Origin: Gammaproteobacteria bacterium | GTDB lineage: Bacteria; Pseudomonadota; Gammaproteobacteria; SZUA-140 | Assembly: GCA_016716465.1 (NCBI GenBank) | Contig: JADJWH010000001.1 | Span: 620,001-684,000, forward strand | Reading direction: 5' to 3' | Length of the DNA stretch: 64,000 nucleotides | Shown: piece by piece, positions 25,662-32,967 of the stretch | Position numbering within the stretch: position 1 is the stretch's first letter | How the letters are laid out: the number at the start of each line of letters is the position of its first letter | Made by a program: the position numbers and the translations under genes | Notes under the pieces: model-generated | The model's database searches: none | What the model was told of the DNA's origin: nothing | What the model saw: only the letters and a program-made list of their open reading frames with translations

Positions 25662-26050
25662 GCAGGAAATCCAATCGACGCCATGGGGGCGCATGGTTCG
25701 CGCGGATCCCAGTTGGGGTGCTCGAGCACCAGGCGGTCACGACACTCAGCCATGCGGGCTTTCGAGTATTGGTCTTGCTCGCGGCCATGTATCGGGGTCG
25801 CAACAATGGTGCTCTGGGCATCACCCCCGAGCAGGCAGCGAAGGCTGGCATCGGGTCACGGAATACGCTGTACCGCGCGCTGGCCGAACTGGGCAATCGC
25901 CAGCTCATTATCATGACGCACCCTGCGTCCCGCGTGCCCGCGCGGCCCACGATGTGGGCGATCACCTGGCTTGCCGTCGACGACACCCCATATTCTCGCG
26001 CATCGCCCGTGCCGAGCCATGCGTATCGCTCATGGTTGCCACCTGCCTGA
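25658..26050 (+). CDS. Winged-helix-like protein of a phage-island family
   Basis: A 130-residue protein with a helix-turn-helix-like core. 'WFARIPVGVLEHQAVTTLS' and 'AGFRVLVLLAAMYRGRNNGA' lead to 'LGITPEQAAKAGIGSRNTLY', 'RALAELGNRQLI' and 'TMWAITWLAVDDTPY'. This order (promoter-like HTH followed by a 'TWL.ID' strand) is common in small replication- or regulation-related island proteins. TTG 25658 is used because it overlaps the previous stop; a downstream ATG is also possible. A proline/arginine-rich tail ends it. Function not established. Confidence 0.6.
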   Translation: MSRKSNRRHGGAWFARIPVGVLEHQAVTTLSHAGFRVLVLLAAMYRGRNNGALGITPEQAAKAGIGSRNTLYRALAELGNRQLIIMTHPASRVPARPTMWAITWLAVDDTPYSRASPVPSHAYRSWLPPA

Positions 26051-26073
26051 TCCTCATTGCGCGATTTTTTCTG

Positions 26074-26198
26074 ATGCTCAAATTTTGCGCCCAAGGCTGT
26101 CAAATATTGCGCTTATGGAGCGCTCATCCGTTCCATGGGCGCAATTTTTGGGACCATGGAGCACTTTTTGCCCATTCCATGGGCTCAAATTTTGATCC
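26074..26198. repeat. Cluster of imperfect ~22-bp repeats containing CCATGG and AATTTT
   Basis: Three copies start CCATGG at 26133, 26154 and 26177 (spacing 21 and 23 bases), each followed by G/AGC.CA.TTTTTG. A fourth half copy, ATGCTCAAATTTTG, is at 26074. Two copies resemble the tandem sites near the island ends. The stretch has no coding frame with a start. A replication origin (iterons) or regulator-binding region would fit. Confidence 0.45.
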
Positions 26199-26255
26199 CC
26201 TTCTAGATATCTACCAACCAGCTCTGCGATTTGGCGCGTCGCCAGTGGGTGTGCC

Positions 26256-26579
26256 ATGACCCCGCCAAATATCGTTCTGGCAGACCTGTCACCCGAGGAA
26301 CTACGAGCAGCAGCCGTGGATCTGTGTGAGCGCGGGTTGTTGACCTGTACGCGGGGTCAGCCCGGCGAGGAGAAAGCAACCTATGCCGTGGCATGGGCGC
26401 CCCTCGATTGCCCGGAGAGCTTCCCTCTGGAGGTCAGGCACCGCCACGAGGAGAACATGCGTCGCTTCCGCGAGGAGTCAGAATCAACACATGCCCACGC
26501 CGCTGGCTCGCTAACGATGGCTTTACCCGGCGCTATGTGCACGCCACTCTTACGCCCACTAAAACGGGGAGAAAAATAA
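26256..26579 (+). CDS. Short paralogue of the winged-helix-like island protein
   Basis: A 107-residue protein beginning MTPPNIVLADLSPEELR. Its 'AVDLCERGLLTCTRGQPGEE' and 'KATYAVAWAPLDCPESFP' segment parallels the 'ALAELGNRQLI...MWAITWLAVDD' end of the protein at 25658-26050. It has no recognisable first helix, so it may be a truncated duplicate or the C-terminal half of a split gene. The tail is rich in charged residues. No assigned function. Confidence 0.5.
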   Translation: MTPPNIVLADLSPEELRAAAVDLCERGLLTCTRGQPGEEKATYAVAWAPLDCPESFPLEVRHRHEENMRRFREESESTHAHAAGSLTMALPGAMCTPLLRPLKRGEK

Positions 26580-26581
26580 TC

Positions 26582-26746
26582 ATGAACCGAACTCAAGGCT
26601 GGCTTATTGTCGAGCTGAACACCGGCGCGATGGATGGATGGTATCTGTCCGAGCCGCTTGCGCGTGATGCATTGCGGCATCATCACCAGGCATTCTCGCA
26701 TGGGTTGTGGACCATGCTCGAGCTCCGTGAAAGCGTCATCAAGTAG
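26582..26746 (+). CDS. 54-residue island protein, unknown
   Basis: ATG 26582 is preceded by a good ribosome-binding site (GGGGAGA, eleven bases before). The peptide, 'MNRTQGWLIVELNTGAMDGW', then 'YLSEPLARDALRHHHQAFSH' and 'GLWTMLELRESVIK', is compact, with no membrane segment. Longer in-frame starts exist upstream but lack a site and overlap the preceding gene. The next frame starts on the very next base. No family recognised. Confidence 0.5.
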   Translation: MNRTQGWLIVELNTGAMDGWYLSEPLARDALRHHHQAFSHGLWTMLELRESVIK

Positions 26747-27073
26747 TTGCCTATTCCGGACCATGCCCGCGTGACTGCGCGGTTGAAGATGCAGGCGATC
26801 GTCGAGCGAAATATCCGGACTATCGCTGATGTTGACCATGCGCGCATCCGCATGTCCCTCGAGCTCGGCGCCGAGGCGGATGAAATTGCCCGGGACTCGA
26901 GGCGCACGGCCGGCAGGCACCTGGCCAGCTTGCGAGATCAGCTCACCGATGAGCAGGCCTGGCGTGCCGCGCTTGAGGGCATGGGGCTGGATCAGCGCAC
27001 GGCGATGCTGCTCATCGAAGGTGCGGCTGGTGGGCGAATTTGTAGGCGCGTGCAAACCAGGGAGGGATGTTGA
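26747..27073 (+). CDS. Helical island protein of unknown function
   Basis: A 108-residue frame starting at TTG directly after the previous stop; ATG 26789 would give a 94-residue product. It is helical and charged: 'IVERNIRTIADVDHARIRMS', 'EIARDSRRTAGRHLASLRDQ'. The central segment looks like a short coiled coil. It overlaps the next start by seven bases (ATGTTGATG), pointing to coupled translation. No domain recognised. Confidence 0.45.
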   Translation: MPIPDHARVTARLKMQAIVERNIRTIADVDHARIRMSLELGAEADEIARDSRRTAGRHLASLRDQLTDEQAWRAALEGMGLDQRTAMLLIEGAAGGRICRRVQTREGC

Positions 27074-27276
27074 TGGTGCGGAGCCCCAACCAGCGCCCTC
27101 ATGCTGTTCTCGCAATGGAAGAGATCGCCATCGCTTTTGCCGCCGACGCCCGGGCGGCTGCAGCCATCGCCATGAAGTTCCGATTGACCCGACTCCAGCG
27201 CCAGGTCATCGCGCGTATCATACAGCGCGCGGGAGATTTCCTGCTCGATCATATTCCCGACAAAGAGGGCCCATGA
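27067..27276 (+). CDS. Small alanine-rich island protein
   Basis: A 69-residue frame, or 67 from ATG 27073. 'AIAFAADARAAAAIAMKFRL' is an alanine-rich helix, and 'QRQVIARIIQRAGDFLLDHI' another. Overlaps at both ends (ATGA with the following gene) suggest an operon. It could bind DNA or assist assembly, but nothing in it is diagnostic. Confidence 0.4.
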   Translation: MLMVRSPNQRPHAVLAMEEIAIAFAADARAAAAIAMKFRLTRLQRQVIARIIQRAGDFLLDHIPDKEGP

Positions 27277-27485
27277 CTACTGAAACCCCATACAGCGAGG
27301 ACGTCCAAATCCTGGTTGGCCTCCCGAGCCATGGCGGCGATCTCGTGTTGCAGATCCGGATCGCAGGACAGGCAACCGAGGTCACCATGACGCCGGCGGG
27401 CGCCCGGGCGCTGGCCACCACCCTGCTGCAGAAGGCCGCGGAATATGACCGCTTCTTTCCCGGCGGGCCACCGCCAGCAAACTGA
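27273..27485 (+). CDS. 70-residue island protein, unknown
   Basis: ATG 27273 overlaps the previous stop as ATGA. The sequence 'VQILVGLPSHGGDLVLQIRI' and 'TEVTMTPAGARALATTLLQK' alternates short strands and a helix, as in small beta-fold domains. No signal, membrane segment or motif. The next gene starts two bases after its stop. Confidence 0.45.
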   Translation: MTTETPYSEDVQILVGLPSHGGDLVLQIRIAGQATEVTMTPAGARALATTLLQKAAEYDRFFPGGPPPAN

Positions 27486-27486
27486 G

Positions 27487-28041
27487 ATGCGAGATCCCGT
27501 CGGCACCGGCCTGCTGCTGCGCGCGCTGCGTACCTGGCTCGAGCAGCCCGACGATAGCGCGCTGTGCCCGGGCGGGGTACGCGCTTGGCTGCGCCTTGCC
27601 GTCCAGGCTTACGCCGATGAGGGGGTGCCCTTCGATCGCGCGCTGGGGCTCGACGTGCCACCGGGTGGCGCTCACTTGCGCCCGGCCGCGGCGCTACGGT
27701 TGGCCGAGCGCAACCTGCAGCTGGTCGTGGCACTCCGCCAGCTCTCGGGCGGCTGGCGCGCCAAAGCCCGCAAGATCGCCGCCGCGGCCGCAGGCCTGCG
27801 GGACGGTACCGAGGACTGGACCGAGGGCCTGGCGCGGGAGGAGGTGCGGATCCTGCTCGACCTGGTGCAGCACCACCCGGTTCTCCCGACGTCGCCCTCC
27901 CGGTTGCAAGAGGTGGCGGCTGGTGTCCGGTCAAATCCGGATTATGTCGGACACTTCGCCGCCGGCGGTAAGCTCCCCCGGAAATCCACGGAGGGCCGCC
28001 ATGCCTCAGCCAAGAAACGCCGCACCCGCTCCACGCACTGA
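27487..28041 (+). CDS. Helical arginine-rich protein upstream of the capsid fusion
   Basis: A 184-residue protein from ATG 27487. 'LLLRALRTWLEQPDDSALCP', 'VRAWLRLAVQAYADEGVPFD' and 'ERNLQLVVALRQLSGGWRAK' are helical and basic. Residue composition suits a nucleic-acid- or phosphate-binding protein. The final 41 bases overlap the capsid gene in another frame. Its place just before the capsid gene would suit a scaffold or packaging accessory, which is inference. Confidence 0.55.
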   Translation: MRDPVGTGLLLRALRTWLEQPDDSALCPGGVRAWLRLAVQAYADEGVPFDRALGLDVPPGGAHLRPAAALRLAERNLQLVVALRQLSGGWRAKARKIAAAAAGLRDGTEDWTEGLAREEVRILLDLVQHHPVLPTSPSRLQEVAAGVRSNPDYVGHFAAGGKLPRKSTEGRHASAKKRRTRSTH

Positions 28042-29827
28042 CCAGCTGCTCCCGCTCACCGTTCGCGCCGCCGTTTCCCCGACCTCGATCAACGAGTCCG
28101 CACGCACGATCGAGGTCGTGTTTTCCACCGGCGCGCGCGTGCTGCGCGATGCCTGGGACCTGGGCCGCTACTGGGAGGAACTCGAGGTCAGCGCCCGCGC
28201 GCTCAACCTCGATCGCCTCAACGCCGGCGCGCCGGTCTTGGCCATCCATAACCAGTTCGACCTCGATGCCGTGATCGGCGTGGTCGAGCGGGCCTGGATT
28301 GCCGGCAATGAGGCCCGGGCGCTGCTCCGGTTTGCCGAGGACGAGGAAAGCGAAAAAGTCTGGCAGAAGGTCCGCGCCGGCTACCAGCGCTTGAAGATGG
28401 AGAAGGTCGAGGAGGTGGTCGACGGCGTCCCAGTCTACCGGGTGACGCTGTGGGAGCCGGCCGAGATCTCAATCACCCCGATCGCCGCCGACGCCGGCGC
28501 GGTCACCCGAGCCCAAGGAGACGTCACCATGCCGCACCACCAACCAAGCCCAACCCAGGCCTCCGACAATGCTTCGCGCGAGCAGCGCGCCACCGAGATC
28601 CGCCTGTCGTGCCGTACGGCCAAGCTCGACGACGCCTTCGCCGAGACTCTGATCGGCTCGGACCTCACGCTCGAGGCCGCGCGCAGCCGGATCGTCGAGG
28701 CCTGGGTGGCGGCTGGCCCGTCGAGTATCAACGGGCACATCGAGGCAGGGGAGGACTACACCAGCCCGAACTGGTCGCTGCGGGCGATGTCGGCGGCGGT
28801 CTCTGCCCGGATCCTGCACCAGGCACCGAGCGAGGAGGCGCGCCCCTTCTACTCGCGCCGCCTGACGGACCTGGCGCGCGATTGTCTCGAGGCGCGCGGG
28901 ATCCGGACAACCTTCGACGGCGGGCCGCGGCTGATCGAGCGTGCGATGTCGAGCTCGGACTTCCCGACCTTGTTGCTCGACGCCGGCAACCGCTCGCTGG
29001 CGGCCTTTTACGGCGCCATCCCGCCAGGCCTGCGCCTGGTCGCGCGGCGGGTCGAGAACCGCGACTTCCGGCCCCGCACGAACGTCCGGCTCTCCACCGC
29101 GCCGGAATTGCGTAAGGTCCTGCCGGGAGCGGAGTACACGGCCGGGCCGATGGCGGAGTCCAAGGAGGCCTATCGGGTCGAGACCTTCGGCCGGCTGGTC
29201 ATTTTCACCCGTCAGGCGATCGTCAATGATGACCTCGACGCCTTCTCCACGGTGCTGCAGCGCATGGCGCTGGCCGCGGTGCAGTTCGAGAACCGGACTC
29301 TGGTCGATTTGCTGACCTCGAACCCGGCCCTCGATGATGGCCACAACCTGTTCGACGACGCAAACCACCACAACCTGGCCGTGGCCGCGGCGCTGTCGGT
29401 CGATGCTATCGGGGCCGGGCGCACGCTCCTGCGGCTGCAGCAGGACCTGGGGAGCGAGGAGCCGATGGGGTTGCCCCCGCGTTACCTGGTGGTCCCGGCC
29501 GCGCTCGAGACCGATGGGGAGAAGCTGGTAACGCAGATCCAGGCAACCCGTGCCGAGGATGCCAATCCGTTCAGTTCGCGCCTCGAGGTGGTCGCGGATC
29601 CGCGCCTTGATGGCGATTCCCCGATCGCCTGGTATCTGTTCGCCGATCCGGCGCTCGAGCCGGTGATCGAGTACGCCTACCTGGAGGGCTTCGTCGGGCC
29701 GTTCCTGGAGACCGAGCGGGACTTCGACACGGATGGGCTCAAGAGCAAGGTGCGGCTGGACTTCGGCGCCGGCATCGTCGGGCACCGCGGTGCGGTAAGG
29801 AACCCGGGCGACGAATCGACTGAGTAA
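28001..29827 (+). CDS. Prohead protease / major capsid protein fusion
   Basis: A 608-residue protein with GGAGG before ATG 28001. Residues about 20-175 resemble the phage prohead maturation protease: 'SARTIEVVFSTGARVLRD', 'LNAGAPVLAIHNQFDLDAVI' with the catalytic-histidine-like segment, and 'VTLWEPAEISITPIAADAGA' as the conserved serine-protease-side motif. A linker and scaffold-like region (180-300) lead to an HK97-like major capsid domain (300-600): 'GAEYTAGPMAESKEAYRVET', 'PPRYLVVPAALETDGEKLVT'. Single-chain fusions of this kind are known in tailed phages. It is the only virion gene in the island, so helper-phage dependence or loss of the other genes is implied. Confidence 0.85.
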   Translation: MPQPRNAAPAPRTDQLLPLTVRAAVSPTSINESARTIEVVFSTGARVLRDAWDLGRYWEELEVSARALNLDRLNAGAPVLAIHNQFDLDAVIGVVERAWIAGNEARALLRFAEDEESEKVWQKVRAGYQRLKMEKVEEVVDGVPVYRVTLWEPAEISITPIAADAGAVTRAQGDVTMPHHQPSPTQASDNASREQRATEIRLSCRTAKLDDAFAETLIGSDLTLEAARSRIVEAWVAAGPSSINGHIEAGEDYTSPNWSLRAMSAAVSARILHQAPSEEARPFYSRRLTDLARDCLEARGIRTTFDGGPRLIERAMSSSDFPTLLLDAGNRSLAAFYGAIPPGLRLVARRVENRDFRPRTNVRLSTAPELRKVLPGAEYTAGPMAESKEAYRVETFGRLVIFTRQAIVNDDLDAFSTVLQRMALAAVQFENRTLVDLLTSNPALDDGHNLFDDANHHNLAVAAALSVDAIGAGRTLLRLQQDLGSEEPMGLPPRYLVVPAALETDGEKLVTQIQATRAEDANPFSSRLEVVADPRLDGDSPIAWYLFADPALEPVIEYAYLEGFVGPFLETERDFDTDGLKSKVRLDFGAGIVGHRGAVRNPGDESTE

Positions 29828-30163
29828 AGCCCCGGCCGGGAGGGTGCGGCGCGGTTTCCCTCACGTCCCGCGTGGCGAATCCCGGCAGGAGCCCGGCTCT
29901 CTCGCGGGTGGTCGCGAGGGGGCTGTGGGTCCTTCCTGGTAGGGGTAGGTGAAGGGGTGGCGGAGCAGCGCAAGGCTTCGTTAGTGTCTGGCGGAAAGTT
30001 TGGGTTGTCAATTCAGGTTGTCATTAATTAGTAATAACTATCCCTTCGAAAATGAGCTAGGGCTGAACCACTTGATTGATTAATAGCAAATATCTCTGAC
30101 TAACGTGAGCCAGGTACCGCAGTTAGATTTTTAAATCGATCTTCTTGATACCAATATCATCAG
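29828..30163. other. Gap between capsid gene and defence operon
   Basis: The first 150 bases are GC-rich and the rest sharply AT-rich, marking the change of composition inside the island. No gene with a start site is seen. It contains a G/T-rich stretch (29929-29960) of the sort found near phage packaging sites, but nothing shows that it is one. Confidence 0.4.
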
Positions 30164-30928
30164 CTACATATTTAGCTTAGTCTGAATCGAATTCCATTCA
30201 GCCGATAGGCGTTCGTTCAATTCATCAAATATTTTCGACGATAGGATTATAGCGGCATTTGCCTTAGAAGTTTCGTAAAAGGTAATACCTTCCAACGCTA
30301 GGGCATTGAATGTTGTAACAGGCGGACGAGTCTGAAATAACTTGTAGAAATCGGTAAATGTTTTCTCATGCCGAGTTCTTAGCCATTCAAGGCGAAGCCA
30401 TTTTGAAAAAATTTGCTCACTAAAGATGGTTTGGGTTACTGCCACTATCCAGCCAAGTTCTGTACGACGATTAAACAGGAGGACTACCCAAATTAAAGCA
30501 TATAGGGCTATTTTGTATCTTTCTCGACGCACCATCCGTAGAACAATTTCCTTGCTGAATAGGCTATTTTCGAATGTTTGCGCAGCCATCCTCTTTATCG
30601 GATCCGTAAAATTGTTGTTGTAGTATCCTTCAGTTTGTTGGTGAATTAGGCTGACATTGCAAGCGCTACTAAAAAAATCTAATCGACGATTATCTTCGGC
30701 TCGAGGAACCAAATACAGTCTCAGCATTATTCCAAAAGAGAACAGCGCAATGACTGTAATGCCGAAGAGCAGCAATATTAGGCTATATGCATCTGGATGC
30801 GTACCTCTATTAATTACAAGAACCAAATATGATAACAATGCGCCCAAATAAAAACTCACGTCAGACATGACCTCGAAAGTCTGAACGGCTGTGTAATAAT
30901 TTGTGCGGATGGGGTCGCTACGAGACAT
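30164..30928 (-). CDS. Four-transmembrane protein paired with the CD-NTase, predicted CBASS effector
   Basis: A 254-residue protein with two pairs of membrane helices at about 22-39, 48-70 and 138-153, 157-175. The cytoplasmic stretch between them holds 'AEDNRRLDFFSSACNVSLIH' and 'TEGYYNNNFTDPIKRMAAQ'. The C-terminus is soluble. The ATG at 30928 lies four bases after the CD-NTase stop, so the two are one transcript and probably coupled. In CBASS, a cyclic nucleotide made by the CD-NTase opens or oligomerises a membrane effector. The sequence is like the S-4TM/SLATT type of pore-forming effectors in general layout, but a precise family could not be confirmed. Confidence 0.65.
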   Translation of the reverse strand: MSRSDPIRTNYYTAVQTFEVMSDVSFYLGALLSYLVLVINRGTHPDAYSLILLLFGITVIALFSFGIMLRLYLVPRAEDNRRLDFFSSACNVSLIHQQTEGYYNNNFTDPIKRMAAQTFENSLFSKEIVLRMVRRERYKIALYALIWVVLLFNRRTELGWIVAVTQTIFSEQIFSKWLRLEWLRTRHEKTFTDFYKLFQTRPPVTTFNALALEGITFYETSKANAAIILSSKIFDELNERLSAEWNSIQTKLNM

Positions 30929-30932
30929 TCGA

Positions 30933-31796
30933 TCACCCGTAGGCAGGAAACTTATCGCCAAAAATCTGTTTCCAGAGTTCAATTGCACCTTTGTGGTCTT
31001 GATTTTCGCCATAGGTCTTATGCCAAGCAAAACGGCTCAGTTCAATCGCGGTGTCGAAGCGTTTTAGTACCTCTTGCCGGTCCTTAGCGGTCAGGTATTC
31101 ATCAGCCCAGCCGAGGCCGTGCCAAAGATTATTCGTTAGTAGTGGTTTGGCACTATCGAAGAATTGAAATACACCCCATGGGGTGTCATCGAGATTGTAA
31201 TTGAAAACATTGAGTGCCAATACTTCGATGTGGTAGCTCTGGAGATAATCACTATGTATACGGTTCCAGTGCTTAATCATTTTTATGATTCTTCTGAAGT
31301 TAGCTCCACAACTAGATGACTTTGCTTCAATGTCGCTCGCGTGAACTTTTGGTTTAGAAGAAATCCACTTGTCAGTGTTCGAGTCGGGTACTTCGTAGTG
31401 GATAATATTGCCCTGGTCATCTGCGACTCGACTGGTAGGTACGATATCGACATTTGGCCACGTCTGATAGTGTAAGGTTACTGCTTGCCCGTTCTTTCGA
31501 GCGCCGGTGCGCCACCCAGCTAATGCTGTACGCACGTCGTTTAGTACTTGCGTAGGGGTCTTGCCCTTTATGTGCTGGCCATAATGTAGAACGACAATTA
31601 CGTCTAGGTCAGCATGGTTCTTTAGGGCTGTGAACTTCGGGATCGAGCCAGTGCTGAACGCTTCCAGTATCTTAAAATTTTTTTCTAGTGTGTTGACGAT
31701 GTCATCGCGACGTCTGTTGGCAATCTCTCTGTGGTCGCCACTGAGATTGATATTATCGAAGAATTCGCTGAACGATGCCTCGACGGTGTAGGGCAT
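30933..31796 (-). CDS. CD-NTase (SMODS-type nucleotidyltransferase) of a CBASS-like system
   Basis: A 287-residue protein starting at ATG 31796; a GTG at 31865 would add 23 residues. The nucleotidyltransferase core shows GS at 50-51 ('FSTGSIPKFTALKN'), the metal-binding D-x-D at 63-65 ('HADLDVIVVL'), and the third acidic residue D117 ('NVDIVPTSRV'). A C-terminal helical region (about 160-285) forms the sensor-like half. These enzymes make cyclic di- or trinucleotides after phage infection. Being followed at once by a membrane protein fits a two-gene (type I) CBASS. No Cap2/Cap3 ubiquitin-like genes or HORMA/TRIP13 genes are nearby. Confidence 0.85.
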   Translation of the reverse strand: MPYTVEASFSEFFDNINLSGDHREIANRRRDDIVNTLEKNFKILEAFSTGSIPKFTALKNHADLDVIVVLHYGQHIKGKTPTQVLNDVRTALAGWRTGARKNGQAVTLHYQTWPNVDIVPTSRVADDQGNIIHYEVPDSNTDKWISSKPKVHASDIEAKSSSCGANFRRIIKMIKHWNRIHSDYLQSYHIEVLALNVFNYNLDDTPWGVFQFFDSAKPLLTNNLWHGLGWADEYLTAKDRQEVLKRFDTAIELSRFAWHKTYGENQDHKGAIELWKQIFGDKFPAYG

Positions 31797-31976
31797 ATTA
31801 TAGTTTCCATCTCTCTTAAGGGAACTGTGAACCGCACCGACCACTGGTTCTGATGCGTCACGCACTTAATAAATTTAATATGTGTATTCTGATGCCAAAG
31901 AGTATGTTGCGACTTTCGCCGTGCTGATTCTTCTAGCGATAGCCCGAAATCACTGCCTTGAATCACGCGCTCCTAA

Positions 31977-32108
31977 TTATTTCTGTTCTGGTGGGCGCGG
32001 GCGAGGTGGTGGCGGCGGCGGAATATAGCCACTTTCACCCGGTTCTCTTGGTGGCGTCGGTGGTCTCGGTGTTGGCGCAGGTGGTTGAGTCGGCGGCTTT
32101 GTTGCCAT
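31977..32108 (-). CDS. 43-residue proline-rich peptide
   Basis: On the minus strand an ATG at 32108 is preceded by AGGAGG at an ideal distance. The peptide begins MATKPPTQPPAPTPRPPTPP and ends 'PPPPPPRPRPPEQK'; over half its residues are proline, with arginine between. It is too short and repetitive for homology by eye. It lies between the three-TM gene (19 bases) and the CD-NTase gene (180 bases) on the same strand. Such peptides can bind SH3-like or profilin-like domains, or insert in membranes. Its role is unknown, but the ribosome-binding site and its position argue that it is expressed. Confidence 0.6.
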   Translation of the reverse strand: MATKPPTQPPAPTPRPPTPPREPGESGYIPPPPPPRPRPPEQK

Positions 32109-32127
32109 GATTATTTCCTCCTGTTAG

Positions 32128-32562
32128 TTACAACGATATGTTTGCACCAGCAAAAACCGTTATACAGATGACTCCGATCAGGAATAACGTTGCGCCAGCC
32201 GCGTTAAGGAAGGCTGTCCATTTCGAATATCTGCCTCCGGCAGGTTGGTCGTAAATGGTTTTTCCATCGACTTGAGAGATGGCATGACGTAATGCCTGGT
32301 GGCTTAAGTAATAGGACGCAAGTACAGCAAAAGTGCTTAAGCCCCAGGAAAGCCAAGCGACTAGCAAATACCAGGGATATACGATCGAGTCAGGGCCTAC
32401 AATGTCTTTTAGGAAGACAAACGAGATCCCAAGGGCACCACCTGAAAGCGAGAGAACAGTTTTATCGAAATCCTCTTGTGACTTCTGCTCTGCGGCAACC
32501 AGCCACTGTCGATATTCCTTCAGATCGACAGTCTGTCCTTCTTCACCGGAGGATGAGGTCAT
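32128..32562 (-). CDS. Small membrane protein of the island defence operon
   Basis: A 144-residue protein with an amphipathic N-terminal helix ('KEYRQWLVAAEQKSQEDFDK') and three hydrophobic segments at about 36-54 ('VLSLSGGALGISFVFLKDIV'), 62-86 and 117-138. The start ATG overlaps the stop of the 70-residue gene as ATGA, so they are coupled. No enzymatic motif is seen. Homologues with the 'SGGALGIS' core occur as orphan membrane proteins in bacterial islands, but their job is not known. It may be a second effector, an anchor or an immunity protein. Confidence 0.6.
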   Translation of the reverse strand: MTSSSGEEGQTVDLKEYRQWLVAAEQKSQEDFDKTVLSLSGGALGISFVFLKDIVGPDSIVYPWYLLVAWLSWGLSTFAVLASYYLSHQALRHAISQVDGKTIYDQPAGGRYSKWTAFLNAAGATLFLIGVICITVFAGANISL

Positions 32563-32771
32563 TTATTCGTGCGACGATTGTATGGGCGCTGGTTCGTCGG
32601 TTTTAGTGAAACTCCCAGGTCATGGGCCTTGCTACGGATGGCGTCCTCGGTTCGCTGGAGCTTTATACCCATAACGCGTGTGGGTGTATTCCCGCGTGCG
32701 AGCTGCTTCAGCTGTGCTTCCTGTGAGTCGGTCCACGGGTCGCGGTGATGGGCAGGCTTTTTGGTGGCCAT
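32559..32771 (-). CDS. 70-residue SANT/Myb-like or homeodomain-like small protein
   Basis: A basic, helical protein: 'HHRDPWTDSQEAQLKQLARG', 'NTPTRVMGIKLQRTEDAIRS' and 'KAHDLGVSLKPTNQRPYNRR'. The tryptophan-anchored three-helix pattern with 'TRV...KL.RTE.A.RSKA' is a small DNA-binding fold often seen in bacteria. It is the first gene of the minus-strand operon and overlaps the next start by four bases. A likely role is regulation of the operon, which is inference. Confidence 0.7.
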   Translation of the reverse strand: MATKKPAHHRDPWTDSQEAQLKQLARGNTPTRVMGIKLQRTEDAIRSKAHDLGVSLKPTNQRPYNRRTNK

Positions 32772-32850
32772 GCAATTTCCCTCCCTGTTGTGCCCTGGTG
32801 GGTCATCGGTCCGAAAAACCGTTGCTCTGGATTCTACGGTTTTTCCTGTC

Positions 32851-32872
32851 CATGGGACAAATTTGGGACACT
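32851..32872 (+). promoter_or_regulatory. Right arm-type candidate integrase site
   Basis: CATGGGACAAATTTGGGACA plus CT matches the left-end site at 20 of 22 bases, in the same orientation, and again consists of two TGGGACA halves 11 bases apart. It is 95 bases inside the right core repeat and 80 bases upstream of the minus-strand operon's first start, so it could also be an operator. Confidence 0.5.
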
Positions 32873-32967
32873 CACGTCAAAAATGGCCCCTTTTGGGGTG
32901 TGTTGTGGTGGTTGTAAGTAGCTGTTATTATTGCTGTTGATTGTTGACCACTATTGGTTTTCCCGGA

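Noticed and set aside
25453..26259. A 268-codon frame overlapping the AlpA-like and winged-helix-like genes
   Set aside because: It is in a different frame from better-supported coupled genes and has no domain, and it includes the repeat cluster.
29900..30000. A phage cos packaging site after the capsid gene
   Set aside because: The G/T-rich stretch is only suggestive. There is no terminase or known cos motif to support it.
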